Positions 8,228-16,675 are shown, numbered from the stretch's first letter. The stretch: DNA of 64,000 nt from JACVRW01 sp963734025 (GCA_963734025.1 CAVTFR010000011.1:310001-374000); one strand, 5' to 3'. Translations and numbers: made by a program. The notes: generated from the sequence alone by a model not told the origin.

Positions 8228-8286
8228 CGCGTTCCGGACAACCAGTCCATGTACATCTCCATCCTGGCCGCACGCTGCGCCCCGGA

Positions 8287-8625
8287 ATGACCTACCGCGA
8301 CTTTGTCGACGCCTGGTATCCGGAGCGCGGCTTCGGGATCCCCGGGCGCGGCCCGTACACCGCGCGCAACCTCGCCGATGAGCGCGAGATCCTGGCCGTC
8401 GGCTTCGTGGACCTCTTGACCCGCCGCGAGCTCAGCGGCGCCTGCGGCTCGCGCTCTCGCGGCCGAGCCGGCGGGCGCGCGCCTCGCGCAGCTCGACGAT
8501 CGACAGCGGCGTGGGCGGCTCGAGTTCGTCGCGTCCAGGGAGCGCGACCATCTCGAGCGCCGTCTCGGCCGCCTTGCCGTCGATCTCCTCGACCCAGTAC
8601 GCGCCCGCCCCGCTGCGCGCGCTGA
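8287..8625 (+). other. Doubtful ORF or gene remnant
   Basis: An open frame of 112 codons begins at ATG 8287. Its first ~48 codons lie in the gap before the convergent peptidase gene (ending at 8432) and read like ordinary protein (MTYRDFVDAWYPERGFGIPG, then AVGFVDLL). The rest is antisense to that gene and becomes Arg/Ala-rich. There is no clear ribosome-binding site. It could be a short real gene, or a fragment whose 3' end was lost. I do not recognise it. Confidence 0.25.
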
Positions 8626-9253
8626 CCGCCTCGATCAGCTCGGTACCCGCGAACAGCAGGCCGGCGCCGTCGTCGACGGCGTAGCCGGGTGGGACCGACT
8701 CCGTGCGGATCGCCTGGTGGTAGCAGGGGCGGCGCTCGCGCTCGCTGTCGTGATGGACGGAGTTGCTGCCGCGCAGGAAGCCGAGCGCCCGCACCGGCCG
8801 CGGCTCCCCGAATGACGTGGTCAGGCCGGCCTCGAACCAGCACATCGAGCCCGCGCTGATGCCGCACAGGACGATGCCCTGCTGCCAGGCCTCGCGCAGC
8901 AGGACGTCCGCACCGTGCGCGCGCCAGACCGCGAGCAGGTTGAGCAGGCTGCCGCCGCCGACGTAGAGGATGTCCTGCGACAGCAGCACCTCGCGCAGGT
9001 CGACGCGGTCGGTGCCCAGTCTGAACAGCGACACGTGCGTGGGCTCACAGGGCAGGTGGCGGAACGCGGCGTAGAAGCGGCGGATCTGGTGCTCGGCGTC
9101 ACCGCCGGCCGTGGGCAGCAGGCAGATGCGCGGATGGGGCGAGCGAGCGACCTGCAGCACATACAGGTCGAGCGCCGGATCGCCGGGCGGCGCCGAGAAG
9201 CCGCCGCCGCCCATCGCGACGATCCGCCGCGGGTCTTCGAGTGGGGAGCGCAC
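8432..9253 (-). CDS. Peptidase S51 / dipeptidase E-like protein, copy 1
   Basis: Serine peptidase of the S51 (PepE) family, which cleaves Asp-X dipeptides; related members include cyanophycinase. The 273-aa protein starts at GTG 9253, five bases after the stop of the paralogue upstream, and opens with IVAMGGGGFS. The nucleophile elbow is GISAGSMCWF and the probable catalytic His lies in SNSVHHDSE. ILYVGGGSLLNLL and ICLLPTAGGD are further family blocks. It is the second gene of a tandem pair sharing almost every motif, so a duplication is likely. The exact substrate is unknown. Confidence 0.88.
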   Translation of the reverse strand: MRSPLEDPRRIVAMGGGGFSAPPGDPALDLYVLQVARSPHPRICLLPTAGGDAEHQIRRFYAAFRHLPCEPTHVSLFRLGTDRVDLREVLLSQDILYVGGGSLLNLLAVWRAHGADVLLREAWQQGIVLCGISAGSMCWFEAGLTTSFGEPRPVRALGFLRGSNSVHHDSERERRPCYHQAIRTESVPPGYAVDDGAGLLFAGTELIEAVSARSGAGAYWVEEIDGKAAETALEMVALPGRDELEPPTPLSIVELREARARRLGRESASRRRR

Positions 9254-9258
9254 GCGCC

Positions 9259-10038
9259 TCAGGCGGCCACCACCGACAGGCGACCCGCCGGTGCTTCCAC
9301 GGGAGCCGCACCGGGCTCGGCCCCGAGGTAGATCGAGGCGAGAGGCCGCCGGCTCACCCGCTTGCCGGTCCAGCTCATCCGGTGCGCACGCGCGCCTGCA
9401 CGCGAGGCCACGACGCGGGCGAGCCGCTCGCCCTCGAAATGCAGTGCGGAGCCGTCCTCGGCCGCGTAGCCCGGGCGCATGCCCTCGGCCAGCATCTGGC
9501 GGTATCCGCCGCAGCGCTCGGGCTCGGCGTCGAAGTGGACGCAGTTGCTCCACGGCAGCAGGCCGAGGCCCCTGACGGGGCGCGGCGGTCCGTGGAACGC
9601 CGTCACCGCCTCGGCGAACCAGCACAGCGATCCGGCGCTCAGCCCGCACATCACAACGCCGCACTCCCACGCCTCGTGCAGGATCGCGTCGACGCCGTGT
9701 GCCTGCCAGGCGCCGAGCAGGCTGATCACGCTGCCGCCGCCGACGTAGATCAGGTCCCGTGTGAGCAGGTGCTCGCGGACGTCCCCGACCGCGCACTCGC
9801 GCCGGAAGAGCGACACGTGCGAGGGTTCGCAGAGCTCAGCCGAGAAGGCGCGGTAGAAGCGCACGATGTAATGGTCGGCGTCGCCGCTGGCGGTGGGCAG
9901 GAAACAGATCTTGGGGCGCTCGCCGGCGCTGCGGTCGCGGGCCAGGCCGAGCACATAGTCGTCGAGCAGCGTGTTCCCGCGTTCCATCGAAAAGCCGCCG
10001 CCACCGAATGCCACGATCTGCCGGGGATCCCCGCGCAC
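9259..10038 (-). CDS. Peptidase S51 / dipeptidase E-like protein, copy 2
   Basis: Paralogue of the following gene, with matching blocks IVAFGGGGFS, ICFLPTASGD, LIYVGGGSVISLL and nucleophile elbow GLSAGSLCWF; the His is in SNCVHFDAE. I start it at GTG 10038 (259 aa) because VRGDPRQIVAFGGG aligns with the start of the other copy; a TTG at 10077 would add 13 residues. The C-terminus differs, ending in an Ala/Pro-rich tail. The two are co-transcribed on the minus strand with a 5-base gap. The shared catalytic blocks suggest that both are active. Confidence 0.87.
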   Translation of the reverse strand: MRGDPRQIVAFGGGGFSMERGNTLLDDYVLGLARDRSAGERPKICFLPTASGDADHYIVRFYRAFSAELCEPSHVSLFRRECAVGDVREHLLTRDLIYVGGGSVISLLGAWQAHGVDAILHEAWECGVVMCGLSAGSLCWFAEAVTAFHGPPRPVRGLGLLPWSNCVHFDAEPERCGGYRQMLAEGMRPGYAAEDGSALHFEGERLARVVASRAGARAHRMSWTGKRVSRRPLASIYLGAEPGAAPVEAPAGRLSVVAA

Positions 10039-10153
10039 CGGCCGAACATAGGGGCGCCCGGCGCGCGGGTCAATCAATCCTGGACAACAGTCGATGCGCG
10101 CTCGACACGGTGTACAGCCGCGCGACCCGGGCGCCTGATGGCATCATCGCCGC

Positions 10154-11263
10154 GTGCCCGAGAAGGTCCTGACCGCCCGCGAGCTGGGGCGCGCGACGCT
10201 GTCACGGCAGCTGCTGCTCGAGCGGAGCGACGCGAGCGCCCTCGAGGCGGTCAGCCGGCTCGCCGGGATGCAGGCGCAGGAGCCGGGGCCGCCCTACATC
10301 GGCCTGTGGTCGCGGCTCGAGCGCTTCGAGGCGGAGGAGCTGGAGCGGGCGATCGGGGAACGGGAGCTGGTCCGGGCGACCGCGATGCGCGGCACGGTCC
10401 ATCTGCTTACCGCGCGCGACTACGTGCGCCTGCACTCGGCGATCGCCGCGACGCTCGAGGGCGACATGGCGCGCTATCTGTCCGCCCGGCTCGAGGGGGT
10501 GCATGTTGAAGCGCTCGTCGAGGACGGCCGGGCACTGTTCGGCAAGGAGGAGTCGATGTCCGCGGCCGCGCTCCGGGACGCGCTCGCGAAGCGCCATCCC
10601 GAGGCCGACGTCCGCGCGATCGCCGCGGTGGTGCGCACGAGCCTCCCGCTCGTGCGCGTGCCCGACGGCGGGCGCTGGGGCTTCACGCCCAAGGCGCCCT
10701 TCACCGACGCCGAACGCTGGATCGGCCGGCCGCTGCGCAAGCGGCCGGACCTCACCGAGCTCGTGCGTCGCTACCTCGGCGCCTTCGGGCCGGCGTCGGT
10801 CCGGGACGCGGAGGCGTGGCTCGGGGGCGGCGGGCTCGGGCCGGTCTTCGAGAAGCTCGGCGGCGAGCTCGCCCGCTTCAGGGACGAGCGCGGGCGCGAG
10901 CTGTTCGACCTCGAGGACGCACCACGGCCGTCCGCCGGCGAGCCGGCCCCCGTCCGGCTGCTCCCCGAGTTCGACAACGTCGTACTCGCCCATGACGACC
11001 GCACGCGCGTGATCTCCGACGAGCACCGCAAGGGGCTTACGACCAAGAACCTGCGCGTGCGCGCGACCGTGCTCGTGGACGGGACCGTCGCCGCGTTCTG
11101 GAAGCTCGAGAAGGCGCGCGGGACCGCCACGATCGTGATCGACCCGCTCGTCCGACTGCGTGCGGCGGAGCGCAAGGCCGCTCTGGCCGAGGCCGAGGCG
11201 CTTGCCGCGTTCGTGGAGCCGGGCGCGAAGTCCCACGGCGCTCGGGTGGAGGAGGGCAGGTAG
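10154..11263 (+). CDS. Winged-helix protein of the AlkZ/YcaQ-like glycosylase family
   Basis: A 369-aa protein of the winged-helix DNA-binding family that includes AlkZ (interstrand-crosslink DNA glycosylase) and its relatives. The characteristic Gln-x-Gln motif is Q40-A-Q42 in RLAGMQAQEPGPPYIGLW. AMRGTVHLLTARDY and RVRATVLVDGTVAAFWKLEK are other conserved blocks. It starts at GTG 10154, divergent from the S51 pair. A role in base excision is inferred from the family; many actinobacterial members are uncharacterised and may prefer other lesions. Confidence 0.85.
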   Translation: MPEKVLTARELGRATLSRQLLLERSDASALEAVSRLAGMQAQEPGPPYIGLWSRLERFEAEELERAIGERELVRATAMRGTVHLLTARDYVRLHSAIAATLEGDMARYLSARLEGVHVEALVEDGRALFGKEESMSAAALRDALAKRHPEADVRAIAAVVRTSLPLVRVPDGGRWGFTPKAPFTDAERWIGRPLRKRPDLTELVRRYLGAFGPASVRDAEAWLGGGGLGPVFEKLGGELARFRDERGRELFDLEDAPRPSAGEPAPVRLLPEFDNVVLAHDDRTRVISDEHRKGLTTKNLRVRATVLVDGTVAAFWKLEKARGTATIVIDPLVRLRAAERKAALAEAEALAAFVEPGAKSHGARVEEGR

Positions 11264-11329
11264 CGGCCCGCCGTCGATGCCGGATCGCATCCTCCGATGG
11301 ACGCGACGGGGATGCGGGCCGCACGCGGA

Positions 11330-11710
11330 CTAGCCTGCCCTGCCGCTCCCGACCGGCTCGTCGTCGCGGACGTCCGCCGGCAGCCCGAAGCGCTCGACCA
11401 CGCGGTCGTAGGTCATACGGAGCATCGCGATCACGTCGCGGACGTCGTCGTCGTTCTCGATCCGGCGCGAGGCGTGGCCGGGCTTTCCCGGGAAGACCGG
11501 GTGGTAGTCGACCCGGCCCTCGTCGTAGAGGACCTGCCACACGTCCTTCGGGAACGACAGGTGCGCGGCGTGATCGCCGTGCAGGTGCCCGATCTGGCGC
11601 GGCCCGATCTTGAACGCGAATTCGCCGCGGCTCCCGGGGCCCGCCGTGACGCCCGGCCACGAGGTGACCTCTTCGGTGATCCACCGGCTTGCTGTCCTGG
11701 TCTTCGTCAT
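11330..11710 (-). CDS. Luciferase-family / DUF5519-type protein
   Basis: A small protein (126 aa from ATG 11710) with the hallmarks of the 'luciferase family' DUF5519 domain: VTSWPGVTAGPGSRGEFAFK, then RQIGHLHGDHAAHLSFPKDV and a closing DVRDVIAMLRMTYDRV. In other proteins this domain is known only by homology. It has no clear partner gene and lies convergent with the AlkZ-like gene. Frames extending upstream exist but lack a good start. The function is unknown. Confidence 0.78.
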   Translation of the reverse strand: MTKTRTASRWITEEVTSWPGVTAGPGSRGEFAFKIGPRQIGHLHGDHAAHLSFPKDVWQVLYDEGRVDYHPVFPGKPGHASRRIENDDDVRDVIAMLRMTYDRVVERFGLPADVRDDEPVGSGRAG

Positions 11711-11801
11711 GCGTCCGCTCCTCGGTTTCGTGGGGTGCAGCACGAATGGTCGAGCCTCAAGTGCACTTGAAGTCAAGCCCGGGCTGTCAGCATGCACGCC
11801 C

Positions 11802-12419
11802 GTGACGGCCGCGCCGCTCGAGATCGACACTCCGCACGGCCCGGCGCGGGTGCACCTCCACACCGCACCCGGCGCGCCGGGTGCGCTCGTGCTCGGGCAC
11901 GGCGCGGGCGGCGGCGTGTCGGCGCCCGATCTCGTGGCCGCCAGCCGTGCCGCGCTCGAGCAGGGGCTGAGCGTCGCCCTCGTCGAGCAGCCCTATCTGG
12001 TGGCGGGGCGGCGCTCGTCGCCCCCCGCCGCGCAGCTCGACGGCGCCTGGACGGCCGTCGTCGAGCGGCTGCGCACCGAGGAGCTCGCCGGCCTCCCGCT
12101 GGTGGTGGGCGGGCGCTCGGCGGGCGCGAGGGTGGCGTGCCGGACCGCCGCGGCCACGGGCGCGGCCGCCGTGCTCTGCCTCGCCTTCCCGGTGCACGCG
12201 CCCGGCCGCGGCGGCGACCCCTCGAAGAGCCGCCAGCCCGAGCTCGACGCCGTGAGGCTGCCGGTCCTGATCGTCCAGGGAACAAGCGACCCCTTCGGCA
12301 TGCCGAAGGCGCGCAAAGGCCGCAAGCTCGTCAAGGTGGACGACAACCACAGCCTCCGCAAGAGCCTCGACGACGTCGCCGCGGCGGTGCGCGACTGGCT
12401 TCCGCAGGTTGTGAGCTGA
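11802..12419 (+). CDS. Alpha/beta hydrolase, TEX30/KANL3-like
   Basis: A compact alpha/beta hydrolase (205 aa from GTG 11802) of the KANL3/TEX30-like group. The oxyanion-loop motif is LGHGAGGG (31-38), the nucleophile Ser106 lies in GGRSAGAR, Asp163 in QGTSDPFG and His183 in DDNHSL, giving a full triad. The same frame is open further upstream but would overlap the divergent DUF5519 gene and lacks homology. It is probably a cytoplasmic esterase. The substrate is unknown. Confidence 0.85.
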   Translation: MTAAPLEIDTPHGPARVHLHTAPGAPGALVLGHGAGGGVSAPDLVAASRAALEQGLSVALVEQPYLVAGRRSSPPAAQLDGAWTAVVERLRTEELAGLPLVVGGRSAGARVACRTAAATGAAAVLCLAFPVHAPGRGGDPSKSRQPELDAVRLPVLIVQGTSDPFGMPKARKGRKLVKVDDNHSLRKSLDDVAAAVRDWLPQVVS

Positions 12420-12443
12420 TCTCAGCGCCCGGGCCTCACCGCC

Positions 12444-13637
12444 TCAGTCGGGCAGCACGGGCATCGAGGGACGGAGCCGGCGACCGAGCTGCGAGGCCCG
12501 TGTGATCGCCTCGCTGCCGAAGCGCTCGCGCAGCTCGTCGACCGTGCTGTCGAGAGCCGACACGCTGCGTCGCTCGAGCGGCAGCGCGAGCTGAACGGCG
12601 TCGTCGTCCTCGAGGTTGGAGAGCGAGAGCCCGACCAGCGTGACTCCCTTCTCCTCTATCAGGGGTAGCGCCGCGGCGAGCAGCTCGCGGGCGCTTGCGA
12701 GGATCGTGCGGGTCTCGAAGGTGGCTTCGAGCAGCGTGTGCGAGCGGGTCGCGCGTGCGAAGTCGTCGAAGCGGAGGCGCAGCGTGACGGTGCGGCAGGC
12801 GCGATGCGCCTTGCGCAGCCGGCGGCAGAGCCGGTCCACGATCGCGACCAGCACCGCGTCGAGCGCGGAGGGCGACTTCGGCGAGCGCCGGCCCATCGCG
12901 TGCTGCGATCCCATCGAGCGGCGCCGGCGGCCGGACCGAACCCGCCGCGGGTCGTAGTTGTGCGCCAGCGAGTGGAGGTGGCGCCCGGATGCACGACCGA
13001 GCATCTCGACGAGCTGGACCTCCGCGAGCTCCGCGACCTCCGCGACCGTGGTGATCCCGCGCTCGTGCAGCTTGCCGGCGGTTACCGGTCCGACTCCCCA
13101 CAGCCGCTCGACGGGAAGCGGGTGCAGGAAGTCGAGCTCTCCGCCGGCCGGCACAAGCAGCAGCCCGTCCGGCTTCGCGACACCGCTCGCGACCTTGGCG
13201 AGGAACTTCGTGCACGCGACGCCGACCGTCAGCGGCAGCCCTACCTCCTCGCGTACCCGCTTGCGCAGGCGCTTGGCGATCTGCGCAGGCGTCCCGGCGA
13301 ATCGCTCCATGCCGCGCACGTCGAGGAACGCCTCGTCGATCGAGATCGCCTCGACGAGCGGTGATGTGTCGTCGAACACCTCGAGCATCGCCTTGCTCGC
13401 CTCCACGTACGCGGACATGCGCGGCTCGACCACGATCGCGTTCGGGCAGAGCCGCCGGGCGCGGTGCCCGCCCATGGCGCTCCTGACCCCGAGCGCCTTG
13501 GCCTCGTAGCTGCAGGCGAGAACGACTCCACCACCGACGATCACGGGCTTGCCGCGCAGGCGCGGGTCGTCGCGCTGCTCGACCGAGGCGAAGAACGAGT
13601 CGGCGTCCGCGTGGAGTATCGTGGCCTCGGCCGGCAC
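12444..13637 (-). CDS. dinB: DNA polymerase IV (Y-family translesion polymerase)
   Basis: A Y-family error-prone polymerase of 397 aa that copies past damaged bases. The palm carboxylates are visible as D11 in HADADSFFASVE and D101-E102 in SIDEAFLDV; KFLAKVASGVAKPDG and the helix-hairpin-helix block LWGVGPVTAGKLHERGI follow. The C-terminus (QLALPLERR, about residue 360) looks like a weak beta-clamp-binding motif. The start is GTG 13637, and a LexA box overlaps it, so induction as part of the SOS response is expected. Confidence 0.95.
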   Translation of the reverse strand: MPAEATILHADADSFFASVEQRDDPRLRGKPVIVGGGVVLACSYEAKALGVRSAMGGHRARRLCPNAIVVEPRMSAYVEASKAMLEVFDDTSPLVEAISIDEAFLDVRGMERFAGTPAQIAKRLRKRVREEVGLPLTVGVACTKFLAKVASGVAKPDGLLLVPAGGELDFLHPLPVERLWGVGPVTAGKLHERGITTVAEVAELAEVQLVEMLGRASGRHLHSLAHNYDPRRVRSGRRRRSMGSQHAMGRRSPKSPSALDAVLVAIVDRLCRRLRKAHRACRTVTLRLRFDDFARATRSHTLLEATFETRTILASARELLAAALPLIEEKGVTLVGLSLSNLEDDDAVQLALPLERRSVSALDSTVDELRERFGSEAITRASQLGRRLRPSMPVLPD

Positions 13638-13651
13638 GAACGTATGTTCGT
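13636..13651 (-). promoter_or_regulatory. LexA (SOS) box at the dinB start
   Basis: ACGAAC-GTAT-GTTCGT, a palindrome with perfect six-base arms that fits the Gram-positive/actinobacterial LexA consensus CGAAC-N4-GTTCG. It overlaps the first two bases of the dinB GTG, so LexA would sit on the transcription and translation start. That implies a leaderless or very short-leader mRNA, unless the true start is further downstream. Confidence 0.8.
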
Positions 13652-13679
13652 TCCCGGTCCGGACGGAAGGGGTGCGGGA

Positions 13680-14579
13680 CTAGGTCGCCGGCCGCGCGCC
13701 CGCCGCGAGCTCGGCGAGCACGCCGGCGTGGTCCGACGCCCAGACGCCTCCGACTGGCTCGGCGCCGACCCGGCGCACGGAGAGGACATGCCCGCGCCCG
13801 CCGGAGCGCGGCGGCCCGACGAGGACGTAGTCGATTCGCGCGCTCGGCTCCATGGTCGCGGCGACGTGGGGGTTCGCCCGGTCCCAGGTCCACGGGAGCG
13901 CGTCGGCCGGCGCATAGCGCCACGCGTCGACGAGGACGAAGCCCTCGCGCGCGGGGGCGGTCTTGTGCCCGCAGAGCATGCGCATCTCATCGGAGTCCGG
14001 CTCCGCATTCAGGTCGCCGACGAGGACGACGGGATAGCGGGACTGGTCGAGCGCGGCGAGTCGCTCCACGAGAGCGCGGACCTGAGCGCAGCGGACCCGT
14101 GAGTCCCAGGGGGCGGCGGTGAGCTGGGTCGTGGCGACCGGGAGGGGCCCGTCCGGTGAGCGCACCAGGCGCGCCATCGCGGTACGGCTCGCGTCGCCGG
14201 AGCTGCCCGCCGGTAGAGAGAGGTCGAAGCCGCCGTCGAGCGGCCAGCGCGACAGGATCGCGTTCCCGACGGCCGCCGTGCACCCGGGAAGGCGCGAATG
14301 CCAGCTCTCGGGCTCCGGTGACGGGAGCCAGGCCAGGTGCATCCTGAGCTGCTCGGCGAGCGCGGCGGCCAGATCGTGCTCCTCGTCCGCCGGAACCTCC
14401 TGCAGGCCGCAGATGTCGGGGCGGGCGGCCCGGAGCACCGCCTCGATCGCCGCCCGTCGCTCCCGCGATGGCCCGAAGCGCCACCAGAGGTTCCAGGTGA
14501 GGATCCGGATCGGTCGGCTCGCCGCGGTGATGTGGGAACGGTATGGCCACGGCGACGTGCGCGCCGGGACCTGTGACAC
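13680..14579 (-). CDS. Endonuclease/exonuclease/phosphatase-family protein
   Basis: Metal-dependent phosphoesterase of the EEP superfamily (DNase I, exonuclease III and sphingomyelinase relatives). Landmarks are ILTWNLWWRFG (metal-binding Asn), ICGLQEVP (metal-binding Glu), VVLVGDLNAEPDSDEM (catalytic Asp/Asn pair) and the closing WASDHAGV (catalytic His). Conserved sequence begins near PIRILTWN; GTG 14579 is the nearest start that leaves a short N-terminal extension (299 aa). There is no clear signal peptide. Its substrate could be a nucleic acid, a phospholipid or an inositol phosphate. It is divergent from the esterase gene. Confidence 0.85.
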   Translation of the reverse strand: MSQVPARTSPWPYRSHITAASRPIRILTWNLWWRFGPSRERRAAIEAVLRAARPDICGLQEVPADEEHDLAAALAEQLRMHLAWLPSPEPESWHSRLPGCTAAVGNAILSRWPLDGGFDLSLPAGSSGDASRTAMARLVRSPDGPLPVATTQLTAAPWDSRVRCAQVRALVERLAALDQSRYPVVLVGDLNAEPDSDEMRMLCGHKTAPAREGFVLVDAWRYAPADALPWTWDRANPHVAATMEPSARIDYVLVGPPRSGGRGHVLSVRRVGAEPVGGVWASDHAGVLAELAAGARPAT

Positions 14580-14625
14580 ATTGTCCGCGAGCTGTTCCAC
14601 CCCGACTCGGGTAGGGCAAGCGCTG

Positions 14626-15816
14626 GTGACAAAGGCGGAGATCAGGGCGCTGGGCGAGCTGGCCGGTGAGCTGCTGGCCGCCGGCGGGACGGTCGTGGGC
14701 GACATGCACGCGGGGATCGCAACGCGGCCCTTCGACGCGGTCGGCCCGGCGGCGCGCCCGGTGCAGGCGATCCACGACGGCATCTCGACGGCGATCTACT
14801 CAGGGCTGCGAATCGGGCTGCGGGCCGCCGGCCGCGGCGGGGGCGAGCTGGCCGCCCTCCGCTCCGGCGAGGACGGCGCGCCGCTCGCCTCCGCCCTTCC
14901 AGGGTCGCTGGCGCTCGGCGCCCTGAACGGGCTGTACGGCGACCACCTGCAGGCGCGCGGCAGCCCGCTCGCGCTGCCCATGACGATCCGCCGCGACGGC
15001 GCCGCAGGCCCGCGCATCGCCGTCTTCGTCCACGGCCTCTGCGAGACCGACGACGCCTGGCGGGGGCCGGCGCGGGGCGAGCCGGAGCGGCCGGCCTACG
15101 GCGACCGCCTCCGGGACGAGCTCGGCCTGACGCCGCTCTACGTCCGCTACAACACCGGCCTCCACATCTCGGACAACGGGCGCCGGCTGGCGGAGCTGCT
15201 CGACGAGCTCGACCGCGACTGGCCCGTCCCGGTCGAGGAGATCACGCTCGTCGGTCACTCGATGGGCGGCCTCGTCGCGCGCAGCGCGTGTCACTACGCG
15301 AAGCAGCGGGTGTTGCCCTGGAGCGATGCGGTCAGGCACGTCTTCTGCCTCGGCACCCCGCACCTGGGAGCGGATCTCGAGAAGGGCGTGAACCTGCTCG
15401 GTTGGGCGCTCGGACGGCTGCCGGAGACGCGAGCGCTCGGCGCCGTCCTCAACGCGCGCAGCTCCGGCATCAAGGACCTGCGCTACGGCTCGTGCATCGA
15501 GGAGGACTGGCGCGACTGTGATCCCGACGAGCTGTTGCGCGACCGCTGTGGGGAGGCTCCCTTCCTGCCCGGCGCCGCCTACTACTTCGTCGCCGCGAGC
15601 CTGCGCGAAGGGCCCGTCGGCTCGTTGCTCGGCGACCTGCTCGTGCGCCTGCCGAGCGCATCCGGGCGCGGCAGCGGCCGTGGCCGGCGGATCGAGTTCG
15701 AGCTCGGCAACGGCCACGAGCTGAGCGGGCTGACCCATCTCGGCCTGCTGAACCACCCGGACGTCTACGAGCAGCTGCGGGCTTGGATCAGGCGGGCGGA
15801 TCGAACACCGTCGTGA
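14626..15816 (+). CDS. Alpha/beta-fold esterase/lipase
   Basis: A 396-aa hydrolase starting at GTG 14626. The oxyanion block is IAVFVHGLCETDDAW (131-145) and the nucleophile elbow is LVGHSMGGLVARS with Ser212, as in PGAP1/DUF676-type lipases. A C-terminal His is at NGHELSGLTHLG. The first ~115 residues form an extra helical N-terminal domain not seen in minimal lipases. No signal peptide is evident. The 3' end overlaps the convergent methyltransferase by 29 bases. The lipid or ester substrate is unknown. Confidence 0.82.
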   Translation: MTKAEIRALGELAGELLAAGGTVVGDMHAGIATRPFDAVGPAARPVQAIHDGISTAIYSGLRIGLRAAGRGGGELAALRSGEDGAPLASALPGSLALGALNGLYGDHLQARGSPLALPMTIRRDGAAGPRIAVFVHGLCETDDAWRGPARGEPERPAYGDRLRDELGLTPLYVRYNTGLHISDNGRRLAELLDELDRDWPVPVEEITLVGHSMGGLVARSACHYAKQRVLPWSDAVRHVFCLGTPHLGADLEKGVNLLGWALGRLPETRALGAVLNARSSGIKDLRYGSCIEEDWRDCDPDELLRDRCGEAPFLPGAAYYFVAASLREGPVGSLLGDLLVRLPSASGRGSGRGRRIEFELGNGHELSGLTHLGLLNHPDVYEQLRAWIRRADRTPS

Positions 15817-16168
15817 CGGTGCCGCCCGGCGCGAGCCAGGGCTCGACCAGGGCGTGCGCGCGCTCGGGCTCGCGCTGAAAGAGGCCCACGCGTACGGCGA
15901 GGACCTTGTCGAAGCGCCGCTCGCCGAGATCCAGGTCCTCGAGCTCAGCCACGAGGAACTCGGCTCCGCCGGCGGCGACGTGCTCGGCGTTCCGGCGCGC
16001 GGCGGCCTCGATCATCTTGTGGGAGCGGTCGATCGCCGTCAGGCGGCCGCCGTCGAGCCGTTCGCAGACATAGGTCGCGGCGACGCCGTGGCCACAGCCG
16101 ATCTCGAGCACGCGCTCGTCCGGCTGGACGTCCAGCTCCTCGACCACCTTCCACAGGCGATCGCTCAC
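15788..16168 (-). CDS. Class I SAM-dependent methyltransferase (short)
   Basis: A 126-aa methyltransferase with motif I VLEIGCGHG (20-28), the acidic motif II ending in LTAIDRSHKM and the later motif FDKVLAVRVGLF. The GTG at 16168 overlaps the stop of the MarR gene upstream (GTGA), so the two are coupled. It is shorter than the usual ~200 aa because it lacks most of the substrate-binding N-terminal cap; a small substrate, or a partner, would fit. Being co-transcribed with MarR, it should share that repressor's control. Confidence 0.83.
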   Translation of the reverse strand: MSDRLWKVVEELDVQPDERVLEIGCGHGVAATYVCERLDGGRLTAIDRSHKMIEAAARRNAEHVAAGGAEFLVAELEDLDLGERRFDKVLAVRVGLFQREPERAHALVEPWLAPGGTVTTVFDPPA

Positions 16169-16620
16169 AGCGTCTCGTTCAGCTCCTTCAGCAGCCTGCG
16201 CAGCGTGCCGATCTTCCGCTCGCCGAGCTGCGCCGTCCACTCCGCCTCCATGTCGACGACGAACTCGGCCGCGATCTCGTAGACCTCCCGGCCGCGCGCG
16301 GTGGCCCGGACGAGCTTCGCGCGCCGGTCGCTTGGGTCGGGCACGCGCTCGACGTAACCGTGCCGCTCGAGGTGGGCCACCAGCTCGGCCATCGACTGCT
16401 TGGTCACTTGCGCCCGCTCAGCGAGCACGCTCACGCGGGTGCCGCCGTCGTCCAGGAACTGAAAGACGTTGCCGTGCGGGGTGCGCACCTCCGGGTGGCC
16501 GCGCTCGGCAAAGCGGTCGTGAAGCCGCGCCGAGGCGATCCGGAACGGCTCGCGCAGGAGTATCCCGAGGTTGTCCGGGGAGGCGCGCTCGGTGGAGTTG
16601 TCGGGGAAACGGCTTGACAT
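16165..16620 (-). CDS. MarR-family repressor with twin operators
   Basis: A 151-aa MarR protein with HTH block VSVLAERAQVTKQSMAELVAHL and wing DPSDRRAKLVRATARG. The N-terminal dimerisation helices start after about 20 disordered residues. The ATG at 16620 lies inside the divergent promoter region. Two identical-arm palindromes in the gap (16623-16637 and 16661-16675) are its likely binding sites. They would let it repress both itself with the methyltransferase and the divergent cupin/PPOX pair. The ligand is unknown; the cupin and PPOX targets suggest a redox-active or aromatic compound. Confidence 0.9.
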   Translation of the reverse strand: MSSRFPDNSTERASPDNLGILLREPFRIASARLHDRFAERGHPEVRTPHGNVFQFLDDGGTRVSVLAERAQVTKQSMAELVAHLERHGYVERVPDPSDRRAKLVRATARGREVYEIAAEFVVDMEAEWTAQLGERKIGTLRRLLKELNETL

Positions 16621-16643
16621 TGGACAGGAAGCCTGTCTATTCT
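16614..16643 (+). promoter_or_regulatory. Strong sigma70-like promoter of the cupin/PPOX operon
   Basis: TTGACA (16614-16619), 18-base spacer, TATTCT (16638-16643). The spacer holds the first MarR palindrome almost exactly, so repressor and RNA polymerase should compete. The -35 also covers the marR start codon on the other strand. Confidence 0.75.
16623..16637. promoter_or_regulatory. MarR operator 1
   Basis: GACAGG-AAG-CCTGTC, a perfect palindrome with six-base arms, filling the -35/-10 spacer of the plus-strand promoter. It is identical in arms to operator 2. Confidence 0.75.
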
Positions 16644-16660
16644 ACGCGCCTCGTCAACAA

Positions 16661-16675
16661 GACAGGCAACCTGTC
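16661..16675. promoter_or_regulatory. MarR operator 2
   Basis: GACAGG-CAA-CCTGTC, with the same arms as operator 1 and 38 bases further on. It lies downstream of the plus-strand -10 and upstream of the cupin gene, where bound repressor would block elongation or act together with operator 1. Confidence 0.72.
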
